From assembly GCF_009649955.1 (NCBI RefSeq), contig NZ_CP045875.1:1841501-1905500 (forward strand): a DNA stretch of 64,000 nucleotides, given 5' to 3'. Below, one piece after another: positions 38,141 through 48,471 of the stretch. Within the stretch, counting starts at the first letter, position 1. Each line of letters opens with the position of its first letter. The notes below the pieces were generated by a model, which saw only the letters and a list, made by a program, of their open reading frames with translations, had not been told where the DNA came from and made no database searches. The position numbers and the translations under genes were made by a program. The stretch is from Heliorestis convoluta. GTDB taxonomy: Bacteria > Bacillota > Desulfitobacteriia > Heliobacteriales > Heliobacteriaceae.

Positions 38141-38161
38141 GTTGGTTTAGGAGGGACAAGT

Positions 38162-39151
38162 TTGAATTACTACGAAAAGTGTATCAACTCTTTCTTGTCC
38201 AATGTCTCTTCTAAAATGTCGGCACTCTACCTACCAGTTATGTTTCTTTCCTTGATTGAATTATTGGAAGATCACTACAAATTTGATGTTGTTTACGGTG
38301 AGCACATTCAAGTGACAAACACTCGAGTAAAAATCTCTTATCCTTTAATATCTTCGTACTTTTTATCCTATCTGCTGCGGATAAGAAAAGAGATTCCTTC
38401 TATAAAAATGGCACCAACAAAAAATAGAACACATGATGAAGCCTTTATCGAAGATCAAGAAGGGTTACTAAAAGAACTTGCATTACCAGGTCAGATTCTT
38501 TATTCATCTGTCTTCGAACAAAGAGGGAAGACAGTTCTTAGTCGAATGAGGAAATCAGATAACGTTTTTCCCGTTTTTGAGAGACATTGTCCGATTTTGG
38601 TCTGTGAAAAAACGCATATAGAAATGGATATTGCAGCCGTGCATGCCCTAAAAAGCAATTCTGTGCTGTACGCTCGTATGGGTGAGCTAATTTGCTTCCA
38701 GTACCTTAGCAGAATTTCATTTAATTACGATTTGCGTGAGAAGATTGAACAATACTTCATCCGAGGGGATAACCGTGTTGATTTCCCGGGCCAAGCAAAG
38801 TCCTATGTAATTGACTTTCAAAAGAACCGTTGTTATTACTGTGAACGTGAATTAGATGGTAGTTCGTCTAAAAGTCAGCCAAGGGCAGATCACTTCATAC
38901 CTTGGGTCTTCGTAAAGACGTCGACTTTAGAAAATTTTATTTATGCTTGTAACGAATGCAATGGAACAAAGCTTCATCGGCTGCCGAAGTTGGTTTACTT
39001 CAATAAGCTCTTACAACGGAATGCGTCAAATGGAGATTTTATATCGAGTTATCCTGAGCTAATTCCTAACTGGACAGAACCTGTAGAGAGATGGGTTAAG
39101 AATTATCATCAGGCAACGGAGCAGCTGAGTACGGGGTGGGGGCCACGGTAA
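38162..39151 (+). CDS. HNH endonuclease-domain protein
   Basis: A 329-residue protein from TTG 38162 with an AGGAGGGAC site. The last third carries an HNH nuclease: CYYCERELD at about 230, the catalytic ADHFIPW at about 247, FIYACNECNGTK at about 265. The CxxC pairs bind structural zinc. The N-terminal 220 residues are helical and unrecognised, and may confer target recognition. It is the second gene of a pair and lies just before a dGTPase-like gene, within a defence-rich stretch. Likely an effector nuclease. Confidence 0.75.
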   Translation: MNYYEKCINSFLSNVSSKMSALYLPVMFLSLIELLEDHYKFDVVYGEHIQVTNTRVKISYPLISSYFLSYLLRIRKEIPSIKMAPTKNRTHDEAFIEDQEGLLKELALPGQILYSSVFEQRGKTVLSRMRKSDNVFPVFERHCPILVCEKTHIEMDIAAVHALKSNSVLYARMGELICFQYLSRISFNYDLREKIEQYFIRGDNRVDFPGQAKSYVIDFQKNRCYYCERELDGSSSKSQPRADHFIPWVFVKTSTLENFIYACNECNGTKLHRLPKLVYFNKLLQRNASNGDFISSYPELIPNWTEPVERWVKNYHQATEQLSTGWGPR

Positions 39152-39430
39152 AAAGGAAGCAATGGTGAAAAAATTAAACTTCTTTTTCTTTGACAAGAAA
39201 CTTTTTAGGCTTCTGACCTATAAATGTACGATTTTCAGCCTTTCATGATGAGAAAGAGAATATCTTTTTTGAACCTAACGTTACAATTATGGGAGTTTTT
39301 GTTGCTGATTTACTGTAGTTATATCAAATATATTGCAAAAACGACATCTTAATTTATTCGTTTCCAATAGTAAGAAATAGCTCTTGTGAAGGGAAAAAGT
39401 AGTTCATCAGAATATGAGGGAGGGGTATTT

Positions 39431-41023
39431 GTGCTTTGCCAAAATGGATCAAATAAGAACTCGGTCGTTAGTTTTGGGTGTCTTTCTGAACAGGATAAAC
39501 AGTATTGCACCGAACAACGTAACTTGGCATCATACCGTTCAAAGTTTATGCAGGATCGTGATCGTGTTCTATATAGTCGCCCTTTTTTACGTTTAGCAGG
39601 TAAAACTCAAGTGTATGGAACTGGTTATGATGATCACGCTCGAAACAGACTAACGCATTCATTAGAAGTAGCCCAAATTTCTAAAACAATAGCATCTGCG
39701 TTAAATTTGGAATATGGATCAATAATTAAAATCGATTTAGACCTAGTAGAGGCAATAGCTTTGGGGCACGATATAGGTCATACACCCTTTGGGCATGCCG
39801 GGGAGCGAAAATTAGATGAAATCTTGAACTATGAAGACGAAGATATTAACAAGAGACTTGAATTACCATCAAGCCCATGTATAGACCTAATATCAATAAT
39901 GGATAAAAACAGAGGATTTAAGCATAATTGGCAAAGTGTTCGTATTGTCAATGATTTAAGTCGTGATTTTTATGACTTTAATATGGAATTAAGTTCAATC
40001 ACTGTTTCAGGAATTTTATTTCACAGTTCTTTAAAATTTACAAAACGGGAAGAACCACCTCAGTTTTACTTGGATAGATACAAAAAACAAATAATAGTAA
40101 ATCAAGGTAATTATGTCTGGTCTTTAGAGGGTCTGATAGTTGAAATAGCAGATGAAATAGCACAGCGCCATCACGACATCGAAGATGCAATTTCTTGCCA
40201 TTATTTAACGCCCAAAAAGGTAATTGAATTACTTAAAAACAGCTTAGACGAACTTGAAAAAAGAGACGAGAAGTTTAAAAACAAGGAGATTCCAGATGGC
40301 TTTAATAACATATTAGATGAAATATTAAAAGCAAATGATTCTTCAGAAAAAGAACTAGAAGAATACAAGGATACAGACATATTTTTAAGACAAATTTCAA
40401 AATATATAGTAAACTGGTTGGTTGCAGATTGTGTGCAAACAACTGCTGAACAATTAAAAGAAGTAATAAAAGATTCTGAAATTCGTGATATGAATATTAT
40501 CGACGATAAATATGAGTATGAACGTCGTATAAAAAAAGACATTGTCAAGTTATCACCGAAAACAGCTTTTGCTGACAAACTACTACAATATCGTCTAAAG
40601 AAAGTAGTATTGAATTCAAGAAATGTTCAACGTATGGATAACCGAGGTAGTTTCATTATAAGGAAACTCGTATTAGCATATATAACTTCGCCCCAGCAAA
40701 TGCCTGACAAAACCATATTTTCTTTGTTTCGGGAATATGTAAAGAACTTTTACAATGAACACATGAGTGAAATTGAAAAAGAATGTAATAGATATTTATT
40801 TAAAGATGCTGCTGATGCACGGAATGCCCTAGACTACTGTTTGAACGACGAAAAGAGTACAGAGATTATCTTTTCCAAGGAGCACAAAGTGTCTCTTGAT
40901 AAAACCAAGTTTAAACTGTCTTTACTTCGGGTTATAGCTGACTATATTGCTGGAATGACTGATTCTTATGCTGAAAAAGAATACAGAAAACTCTACGCGA
41001 TTGATCACGATATTGAGGCATAA
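39431..41023 (+). CDS. dGTPase-like HD-domain triphosphohydrolase
   Basis: About 530 residues from GTG 39431 with a strong GAGGGAGGGG site; an in-frame GTG at 39386 lacks one. It has the dGTP triphosphohydrolase pattern: RDRVLYSRPFLRLAGKTQVY, RNRLTHSLEVAQI with the first metal His, LGHDIGHTPFGHAGE with the HD pair and the conserved downstream His, and EIADEIAQRHHD with the last metal Asp. The family cleaves dGTP to deoxyguanosine and triphosphate; some members protect against phage by draining dNTPs. Its length and place in a defence island make that role plausible. It ends before a strong terminator. Confidence 0.85.
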   Translation: MLCQNGSNKNSVVSFGCLSEQDKQYCTEQRNLASYRSKFMQDRDRVLYSRPFLRLAGKTQVYGTGYDDHARNRLTHSLEVAQISKTIASALNLEYGSIIKIDLDLVEAIALGHDIGHTPFGHAGERKLDEILNYEDEDINKRLELPSSPCIDLISIMDKNRGFKHNWQSVRIVNDLSRDFYDFNMELSSITVSGILFHSSLKFTKREEPPQFYLDRYKKQIIVNQGNYVWSLEGLIVEIADEIAQRHHDIEDAISCHYLTPKKVIELLKNSLDELEKRDEKFKNKEIPDGFNNILDEILKANDSSEKELEEYKDTDIFLRQISKYIVNWLVADCVQTTAEQLKEVIKDSEIRDMNIIDDKYEYERRIKKDIVKLSPKTAFADKLLQYRLKKVVLNSRNVQRMDNRGSFIIRKLVLAYITSPQQMPDKTIFSLFREYVKNFYNEHMSEIEKECNRYLFKDAADARNALDYCLNDEKSTEIIFSKEHKVSLDKTKFKLSLLRVIADYIAGMTDSYAEKEYRKLYAIDHDIEA

Positions 41024-41115
41024 TTGCTGTAAACAAGGAATTTTATCAGAGGGACTACCGAGGACAACACTCTTCAAGAGTCAAGTTCTTCTTAAAATCA
41101 GTCTTTTGATTAAAA

Positions 41116-41160
41116 GAAAAACTTCCTAGAACCATGCCTCTAGGAAGTTTTTCTTTTTTT
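41116..41160 (+). terminator. Terminator after the dGTPase-like gene
   Basis: AAAAACTTCCTAGA pairs with TCTAGGAAGTTTTT around an 8-base loop, followed by a T7 run. The sequence AACTTCCTAGAACC recurs at 41208 without the second arm. Confidence 0.88.
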
Positions 41161-41344
41161 ATGCTATGTAAAACTTCTTAGAACCCGTAAAATAAGCATA
41201 GAAAAAAACTTCCTAGAACCCGGCAATAAAAGGAGCATTCGACTATGTTTAACGAGTGGTTACCGACAACAAGAAGGAAAAAACATTAAAACGATTCAGT
41301 CCTACAATCGTAAGCGGTTAATAATCGGGTGCATTGAAGTAAAA

Positions 41345-41378
41345 ACCCCAGTACGATACCATATAATCGTACTGGGGT
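41345..41378. terminator. Perfect 13-bp hairpin beside an IS66 remnant
   Basis: ACCCCAGTACGAT pairs with ATCGTACTGGGGT across 8 bases. It is 16 bases beyond the stop of the IS66 fragment on the minus strand, so it may be that element's terminator. The stretch 41161-41344 holds no supported gene. Confidence 0.7.
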
Positions 41379-41393
41379 TAAATTTCATGTTCG

Positions 41394-41675
41394 TTAATTT
41401 GTCTTGTGGCAATAAGCCGGCAATTTATCAGACCATGGCATAAAGTCCTCTAGCAGTTCAGGGTTGGCCTTGAAGTCTAGCTCTGGAAGCTTGCTGAAGA
41501 TATGTACCAGATACATGTACACATTAAGATTATTTCTCTTTGCTGTTTCCACAATACTGTAAACGACAGCACTGGCATTAGCTCCTTTTTTCGTGTCTGA
41601 AAAGCCAAGCCTTGCGGCCAATCACAAAGGGCTGAATGGCATTTTCGGCACGAAATTTTCATATAAGTTAATCTT
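41394..41675 (-). mobile_element. IS66-family transposase C-terminal remnant
   Basis: One frame reads ENAIQPFVIGRKAWLF and the next continues SDTKKGANASAVVYSIVETA and LNVYMYLVHIFSKLPELDF to LPAYCHKTN. That is the conserved end of IS66 TnpC (family wording: ENAIRPFVIGRKNWLFS then GAKASA). A single-base shift near 41600 separates the parts. The rest of the transposase and the terminal repeats are absent. Confidence 0.8.
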
Positions 41676-41703
41676 CATTTTTAGAATACGCGATTATAGT
41701 GTT

Positions 41704-42150
41704 ATGGTTTGCGATGGATGGCATTGGAAATGTAAGATAAGTCAATCAAACAATACTATTAAAAAAGTGGTTGGTTCTGTTGAACCGCCACCAAATGGAG
41801 ATGCTGATATTAAAGAATTGCTGATTGAAATGGAAGCAGAGATAAATGACAAATATGGTCACGAGATTTATCGTTGTGCTAAATGTGGAGAGTTTTACGA
41901 AAGGTTTTATCTAAGGTTGAACTTTAGCGAAGGGAGCTATGAAGTAGCTTATAAAAAAATGTTCAACAGCCTTCCAGATATTGAATCATTAAAGATAAAA
42001 GGCATTGTTTTCGGTATGTCGCACAAACACTGCCGACTGATTGTCAGTACAAGTCAGACGTTTTTAAATGGCAAGGGGCTCCGCCCGCATCTTCGAGGCC
42101 CATTAACAGATGTTAGTCTTGAATGGGTAGGTCATTTAGGTGGTGAGTAG
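41704..42150 (+). CDS. Hypothetical protein with a CxxC motif, probably truncated
   Basis: An open frame adjoining the IS66 remnant. From about ATG 41704 it reads MVCDGWHWKCKISQSNNTIK, then an acidic helix and YRCAKCGEFYERFYLRLNF. Beyond 41980 the sequence looks less coding-like. There is no ribosome binding site, so it may be a gene whose 5' part was lost to the insertion. Confidence 0.35.
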   Translation: MVCDGWHWKCKISQSNNTIKKVVGSVEPPPNGDADIKELLIEMEAEINDKYGHEIYRCAKCGEFYERFYLRLNFSEGSYEVAYKKMFNSLPDIESLKIKGIVFGMSHKHCRLIVSTSQTFLNGKGLRPHLRGPLTDVSLEWVGHLGGE

Positions 42151-42161
42151 CTTTGTGTTTT

Positions 42162-42212
42162 GTGGCTCACAATCTCCAAAAAGGTGGCTCATTTTTTCCA
42201 GAGAAGTGGCTC
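42162..42212. repeat. Three GTGGCTC repeats at 22-bp spacing, likely IS21-type end
   Basis: GTGGCTC starts at 42162, 42184 and 42206, exactly 22 bases apart, with a degenerate fourth near 42231. Evenly spaced subterminal repeats are typical of IS21-family ends, where IstA binds. No IS21 gene is directly attached, so this is probably a stranded end. Confidence 0.5.
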
Positions 42213-42459
42213 TCTCACCACCAAAATAACGGTGCTCTGGAACCGTAATATGCAAGAAAGTATGAAAAGATTCGATAAAAGGTTAAGATGATCTATGTAC
42301 TCGTTTTAAAAATTTTATGAATTGAATAATCGTATATGAGTGTTATAATCAGTGTAAACCTTAGCTCTTAAATGTCTTTAGATTGATTAAGGCAAAAATT
42401 TATCTATCTTGATAAATACCGATGTAAAGTAGAAGTGGATAAAAGGGAGACGAATAATA

Positions 42460-44672
42460 ATGGTAGAAAAGTTTACTACTCAAAAAATAAATGAAGTGAA
42501 AAAATTAAATGTTGATAAAAAGATAAAAAATAAAGAACACAAAGAAGTTGTTGATTCATATTGCATAAATGAAAAATATGCTATAAAAAACCTAGAATGT
42601 TTTTTATATAGTTTTTATAGCCTTGTAGAAGAACATAAGTATGCTGAATACTGTGAAAAAGCAATTGCTATTATAAAAGAACTAGACTGTTTATATAACA
42701 AAGAAGATTTTTCATCTTATGAAATAGATAAAAAAAAGAACTTGCAAATTAAAGAACTATTTTTTATTAACGTTTTAGATAAGGATGAATTTGACCATTG
42801 GTTGAGAAAAATTATCTTAAAATATAATCTAGCAGAAAAAAACGAAGAATTTGATATAGTATTAAAGGATTGTGATTACGTATTACAAAGGTTTGAGCCT
42901 CTTGCTAATAAAGATAAATCAAGTATTTTACAATATAAAGGTAAAATATTAAATAAAAAAGGCTCTTATAAACAAGCCCTAGATAATCTTAATAGTGCTT
43001 TAAAATTATTTCCTAATAAAAACGTAGAAGTTGATATTGCAAATGCTTTATATAGTATTTCAATAGAAAAAGTTAAAACAGGTGACCTAGAAGAAGCTTT
43101 TGAATATAGCTTGAATGTGTTGGAGTTAGATGGTTTTTACAACTGGACTGTTTTTCATGAACAGTGCAATAACGTAAAAAATATAATTTCTCTGCTTTAT
43201 GAAAAATATGCTGATAGTAAACAAATATTTCAAATGCAAAGAATTTTTTTAAAACTAGTTGAGTTTCTTGAAAAAAATCATACGAATCCTACGCAAATAA
43301 AAAAACAATTTAATATATGCTTTGAAGATAAACATAAACCACCTTTTCTTAAAGGTAATTCTGTTAAAGAAATTTTTTTGTATGACATGAAAATAAAAGA
43401 GCTAATAAATATTTACGTTAAGCTTAATATGGAAGAAAAAATCAAGGAGATTTTTAAAGAAATTTCTTCTTCTAAATTGGAAAAAACTATACCAACATAT
43501 TATTATTTTGAGTGCTTAGATACGGCTATAGAAATTGATCCAGTTAACTATACTTACTATATAAGCTTAAAAGTAAAAAGCTATCAAGAAAAAATATTTA
43601 ATTGTTATGAAGAAATAATACGCAAATTCAATATATATAACGATGAAATTTTAGATAAATATAATGAAGAAGTTTTAATGAGGGAGAAAGAGTTGCAGTC
43701 GAAAAGGCAACTTACGAATTTAATAGACATATGGCTATTAATGAAGGTGAACTTTCTTACGAAGACGGTAATGATACTTACTTAGACTTAGGATATGCTA
43801 ATGGTTATACAATGATGAAAGAAGAGTTGGAACAACAACAAATAAAAGGGATAGAAAGTGTTATACAAGCATATGAAAATATCATATCTATGATAAGTAA
43901 AGATAGTAGTTTTGGAACCGAAAAAGATTTAAAGAATTATATAGATAACTTGATAGATTTATACACCAAGTATATTAATCATGTCATCGAGGAAGATAGT
44001 ATACAAAATCATGAAAATGCAATTTCTTATTGTGAAAAAGCAATAGAATTAGATAAGAACAGGCAAGATCGGTTTTTTGAAAATTCAAAAGAAAAGCTGC
44101 TCAATAGAATGTTAAAGGTGTTTACACATTCTGATGATATTGATTTTTTCAAAGATTTCTATGAAATTAACGATATTGAAGTTATTATAGATCGTCTAAT
44201 TAGGTTAAATCCTCAAAAGCAATATTATCACATAGTAAAAGGAGATATTTATAAATTTAAGATTGATGAATTTATTGAAAAATATTTAGGACATAGCAAT
44301 GGCTATAATTATAGAAGTGTTGCGGGTTCAGGTTATATAGAAATAGATGAAAAATTTTCAATGAGTAGAATACCTAAAAAGATGATAGAAATGGCTCTAG
44401 ATAGCTATAATACTGCTATTTCAATTGATAGTTGTGATTTTACTGCAAACAAAAAGAAGTTAACGTTTTTAGTTAATTTAGGTATGCATCAAGAAGCTCT
44501 GGAACAATGTATCGTTACTTTGAGATTATGTAAAAAATTTAAAGAACTTACTATCAATAATCACGATACCAACTGTGACTTAACAAATGAACTTAATAAA
44601 CTATCAACACTTGAACGACATCTTCTTTATAAAATATCCGATTTCTACAGTAAAAATTTACCACTAGAATAA
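42460..44672 (+). pseudogene. Large AT-rich TPR-like protein, split in two frames
   Basis: ATG 42460 has an AAAGGGAG site, with TTGAAT/TATAAT promoter-like boxes at 42321 and 42342. The first frame (441 codons, to 43785) and the second (open to 44672) overlap by 55 bases if started at ATG 43731. Upstream of that ATG the second frame reads GERVAVEKATYEFNRH without a start site, so one gene broken by a single-base shift near 43680 is more likely. The joined product would be about 735 residues. It is helical with TPR-like units (ALDNLNSALKLFPNK; ENAISYCEKAIELDKN; ALDSYNTAISIDSC). No catalytic domain is seen. Its AT-rich codons resemble those of the TPR helicase at 32-35.7 kb. Confidence 0.6.
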
Positions 44673-44687
44673 AATACGCTAGAAAAA

Positions 44688-44893
44688 AAGTTGACCACCC
44701 TGACCATAAAACTTGCAAGCTGGAGTTGTCAAGACACAAGTAAAGGCAAGTAGAAAAGGATGATCAAGGTAGACACATATAAGCATATCAAAGATCTTCA
44801 CATTAAAGAACGAAGTCAATTCGGTTTAGCAACAGCAAAGCTTTTTACGTCTGGTTTTACCCACATCAGAGGCAAGAAGAATTTTTGCGCGGC
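44688..44893 (+). mobile_element. IS21-family element, internally deleted relic
   Basis: AGTTGACCACCCTGACCAT at 44691 marks the end, matching an inverted copy near 48900. The IstA start (ATG 44761) reads MIKVDTYKHIKDLHIKER, then jumps to FSNSKAFYVWFYPHQRQEEF of the IstA catalytic core, so about 100 codons are missing. The frame LRGLVKSFQ then enters the two-hairpin repeat. Not functional. Confidence 0.7.
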
Positions 44894-45062
44894 CTGGTAA
44901 AGTCTTTTCAGGAAGACTTTACCATCGAGGGTCCGACCCCGCGACAATTCAGAAACAATTATGAATATTTAGAAATTTTAACACAAAAGAAGTAGGAAAG
45001 GTATCTACCGGGAAATAAAGCCCAGTAGGTACCTTTTTATTGAGGCTAGGTTTGAGTCACCA
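44891..45062. repeat. Two-hairpin dispersed element, copy A
   Basis: Begins GGCCTGG; hairpin 1 is GGTAAAGTCTT/AAGACTTTACC at 44896-44923. A conserved block GACAATTCAGAAACAATTAT follows, then hairpin 2 (GGTATCTACCGGG with CCCAGTAGGTACC, about 44999-45034) ending in a T-run. Related copies are at 50455, 57472, and partial ones at 52161 and 54271. Confidence 0.7.
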
Positions 45063-45164
45063 TCTATAATCCCCAATAAAATCTCATGAGATCATTTCAA
45101 AGGGAAAGGGCAGTCAGGTGTTGAAAAAGAATCTAAAAGCTTCAAAAGATAGAGGTGCTTTCCT

Positions 45165-46634
45165 ATGAAAAAACTCCTCCACGTAATCCATAACCCCGAA
45201 AAAGATCGTTGGCAGAACCGCAATCAAGAAGCTTTTGAAGAGCTTTTCGGTGCTGGTAGTGGTCGTTATCCTGAGCGAGCCAAGAGCGCTTTCACATTAC
45301 GAGCGCCTGAATTTAGCGGTGGCAGTGGCGTCCCTTTTGCAGCTTATATTCACCCGAACAATCCTGATACGGGCGCTTACGGCGGTATGAGTTTTGTTCT
45401 TTTTCCCATACCGGACGGACCGGCGCTACTCGCTATGGTTGTCGGAACGCAAGGGCTAAGTCCTGATGAAGAAGTCTTAGGTCGACCGGGCCACAGTCGT
45501 AAAGTAAAAGCGATATGTGCCTGGCTCAATAAAAAGTATGGACAAGGCAAAATGGTAGCATGGGCCAAAGAAGATCCGGTACGAACCGATCTAGATATCC
45601 CCAATCATATTAAGCAAAGTTTTCATCTTTATCACGATGCTTTTAAGCGCTATGGTAAAGTGATTTATGGCTTTTTTGCACCTCAAGAAGATCAAAAGAT
45701 GACAGAAGAAGCACTCAAAGCTTTTCTCGATCTATTATTAGAAGAGCGAGGGCAAGGTCTTCTTAAAGGAAGCCAAAAAGATGGAGAGACGATTCGGGAA
45801 GCGTACTTTTCTCACCTTATGGCGCCTGTGAATGAAAACGAAGTTCTCGATTTGTTACGAAAAAAACGCTTTGTTATCTTACAAGGTCCACCGGGCACAG
45901 GTAAAACGCGGATGGCTCGAAACATTGTAGAAAGATTTTATGATCATCACGGTACAACTGTTCAATTTCACCCCAACACGACCTATGAAAACGTTATCGG
46001 CGGTCTGGCTCCTCTACAATCTGATGAAGGATTGGGCTTTCGCTTTGCACCGCAGAAAGGTTTTTTAATGAAAGCAGCTGAAATAGCGGCTCAAGACCCA
46101 ACAAGGTCTTATCTTTTACATATTGATGAAATCAATCGCGCTGATCTTTCCAAAGTGCTTGGTGAAGCTTTGTATCTTTTAGAAGCGCAGGAAGTTAGGT
46201 CAAGGCAGTTAGAACTTCCTTATGATTTCGGATCGCCTTTTGGGAATCGCTTAACTCTACCTCAGAATCTACATATTATCGGTACGATGAACAGTGCCGA
46301 TCGAAGCATTGCTATTGTTGATATTGCCGTTCGTCGTCGTTTTGCTTTTGTAAAAATGTGGCCCCAAATGGCTGTTGTCCAAAAGTACGGTTGTCCTTTA
46401 ATGATACAAGCTTACCGTGAATTGTTGTCACTTTTTATTGAACAAGCCAGTGATGATGCGTTGGAATTGCTACCGGGGCATTCTTATTTTCTAGAATCGA
46501 ATGAAGAGGTAGCTGCAAAAGCTCTTCAAGTTACACTTGTACCGCTACTCGAAGAATATATTGCCCAGGGCTATGTAGCAGGCTTTGCTGATTCCGTTCG
46601 TGCTTACATCCAGTGGGTGAACAGTCTCCGATGA
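45165..46634 (+). CDS. McrB-type AAA+ GTPase subunit
   Basis: A 489-residue protein starting at ATG 45165 with an AGAGGTG site. The N-terminal 230 residues would be the modified-DNA or specificity domain (FSGGSGVPFAAYIHPNNPDTG is a recognisable start) and are not the DUF3578 or EVE type as far as I can tell. The AAA+ part has GPPGTGKTRMA at about 241, IDEINRADLSKVLGEALYLLE, the McrB hallmark MNSADRSIAIVDIAVRRRF at about 375, and a C-terminal lid. Its stop overlaps the McrC start by 4 bases. With McrC it forms a type IV restriction complex that cuts DNA carrying modified cytosines or other marks. Confidence 0.88.
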   Translation: MKKLLHVIHNPEKDRWQNRNQEAFEELFGAGSGRYPERAKSAFTLRAPEFSGGSGVPFAAYIHPNNPDTGAYGGMSFVLFPIPDGPALLAMVVGTQGLSPDEEVLGRPGHSRKVKAICAWLNKKYGQGKMVAWAKEDPVRTDLDIPNHIKQSFHLYHDAFKRYGKVIYGFFAPQEDQKMTEEALKAFLDLLLEERGQGLLKGSQKDGETIREAYFSHLMAPVNENEVLDLLRKKRFVILQGPPGTGKTRMARNIVERFYDHHGTTVQFHPNTTYENVIGGLAPLQSDEGLGFRFAPQKGFLMKAAEIAAQDPTRSYLLHIDEINRADLSKVLGEALYLLEAQEVRSRQLELPYDFGSPFGNRLTLPQNLHIIGTMNSADRSIAIVDIAVRRRFAFVKMWPQMAVVQKYGCPLMIQAYRELLSLFIEQASDDALELLPGHSYFLESNEEVAAKALQVTLVPLLEEYIAQGYVAGFADSVRAYIQWVNSLR

Positions 46635-48056
46635 CAAGAAAAAAAGGCCTTTCAGAGGCAAATTGTTTTGAAGCTATTAATTCTTCGACTTTTTCAGTAC
46701 CTGCAACCTTTTTGATTCGTGGTGACTCTGTTCGAGATCCACAGTCTCAAGGGGCTCGATTGGCCCATCATTTTCTAGAGCAAAATCGCGGAATTCTCTC
46801 GAATTTTGCTGTGCAAAGTGATATCCATTATGATGGACGCGCTGTACAACTGCGCTTTCAGACAGGTACGCAGATCGGGGCTTTTCCATTGTTATCGCCA
46901 ACGACGAGCAAACCTGATTATGGCCTTGTCATCAAACCTCGTTTTGGTTGGAGTGGCATCGGTCCTTTGCTCGCTCAGATGGGTTGGCGTGTCTTACCGT
47001 CTCCGCTAAAGCTTCCTTTGTTACGTCAATCGGAACGAAAAGTACCGCCTTGGGTTTTATCATCGGTTATTTTACATCGCATTAAGGCTCTTTTAGGTCA
47101 AGTTGATCGGACTTTTGATTATGTAGAAAGATGTACCGGCTCCTAAAGGAACGGTGCAGTGGTCTCGCTATGTTACATCGAAGATGACCAAGGGGCAGTT
47201 CTTGCAAGTGCCTTGTCGCTATCCGGAGTTGCAAGAAGATCGAGAATTGAAGTCCATGATTCATTATACTTTGCGCAGGCAGCTTGCTTCACTGGAAAGC
47301 CAGCGTTCCATGGGCTTAGTTGTTCTGCAGTTGATAGATTTATGTCAGGGTCTTATCGAAAAGGTGCGAACGGTGCCACCACTGCCAGCGTCTTCTTTGA
47401 AAGTGCAAGAATGGTACGGCAATGCTATGAAGCCGGAGCTTTTTCGGGATGGTTTGCAAGCGATGGAGTGGACTGTTGAAGAACGAGGTTTGGCGGGATT
47501 GGGCGATTTGCAAGGAATACCTTGGATGATGGCCATGGAAAACTTTTTCGAAGCCTGGGTGGAAACGGTGATGACGAAAGTGGCTCGCTCTATGGGCGGT
47601 CAGCTACGAGTCGGTCGGAAGAGAGAATCTCTGGTGCCGTTACATTGGGATCCGCCGTATCAGGGCTCCCAACGTTTTTTATTGCCTGATCTGGTTCTGG
47701 AAAGAGAAGATCGAACGATTATCGTAGATGCCAAGTATAAGCGCCATTGGGAAGAACTAAGTCATCAAAAGTGGAGCCACCTAGGAGATGGTATGCGAGA
47801 AAGCCATCGCCATGATCTATTGCAAATCTTAGCGTATGCTTCGATTTCTCCTAACAAAAATACGACTTGTTGTCTCGCCTATCCATGCCAGGAGGAGACT
47901 TATCGATCGCTGAAGCAGCGAGGTCGGTTGTTCCATAAAGCGAGAGTGGCCCATGGAGATAGGGCTGTTGATCTTGCCTTGGTGGCGTTGCCTTTGTCGG
48001 CGCAGTCTTTTGAATCCGTGGTGCAAGATTTGACGGGGTTGTTGAGGGATTCTTAA
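46631..48056 (+). pseudogene. McrC-type nuclease subunit with one frameshift
   Basis: Starts at ATG 46631 inside the McrB stop (ATGA). The first frame reads to TAA 47144 after TFDYVERCTGS. The next frame resumes as VPAPKGTVQWSRYVTSKMTK from about 47130 and runs to 48056. Together they give a full McrC of about 475 residues: N-terminal beta domain, the MENFFEAWVETVMTK helix, and the PD-(D/E)XK core LPDLVLERED and IIVDAKYK followed by LLQILAYA. Only one base separates the halves. The second copy of the locus has lost this region, so it cannot be used to check the reading. Confidence 0.82.
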
Positions 48057-48074
48057 TCTAATGATTTCAGAGGT

Positions 48075-48418
48075 ACCTAAACAACCTAGAAGGGGAACAA
48101 CTGGAGGAGATAGCCATGGAGAACCCGGCCATAAAAAAAGCCCTCACCATAGAACAAGCCTTCATGAAAAGCAAAATCGAACGCCGAATCTACGAACTAA
48201 GAGAAAAAGCAGTGCGCGACGAAATATCCGCTTTAGCCGGAGCTAAAGAAGAAGGTCTTCAACAAGGTCACCAAAAAGCAGTACGGGAAAATACCATAGC
48301 CGCCCTTAGAGCTGGTCTCGATGTTAACCTCGTAGCTCAGATCACGGGATTAGATATAGAAGAAGTGCAAAAACTAAAAGAAGATTTGAACAAACAAAGC
48401 ATAACAACAAAAACGTAA
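48075..48418 (+). pseudogene. Rpn-family nuclease, C-terminal remnant
   Basis: From YLNNLEGEQLEEIAMENPAI the frame matches the C-terminal half of the intact Rpn genes at 49468 and 51030, but it ends in a different tail (GLQQGHQKAVRENTIAALRA, LVAQITGLDIEEVQKLKEDL) typical of other Rpn family members. It abuts the end of mcrC. An ATG at 48116 behind GGAGGAGATAG could express a 100-residue piece. No PD-(D/E)XK core is present. Confidence 0.75.
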
Positions 48419-48471
48419 GTGTAAAAGAATCCCCACCCTGTTTTCAAGGTGGGGATTCTTTATGCTTACGT
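48413..48471. repeat. Dispersed palindrome, copy 1
   Basis: ACGTAAG...GAATCCCCACC pairs with GGTGGGGATTC...CTTACGT around CTGTTTTCAA. Other copies are at 53899 and 58552. It follows the Rpn remnant and could also terminate transcription. Confidence 0.8.

Noticed and set aside
44891-45062. CRISPR-like array from the repeated hairpins
   Set aside because: Copies are kilobases apart with no spacers or cas genes.
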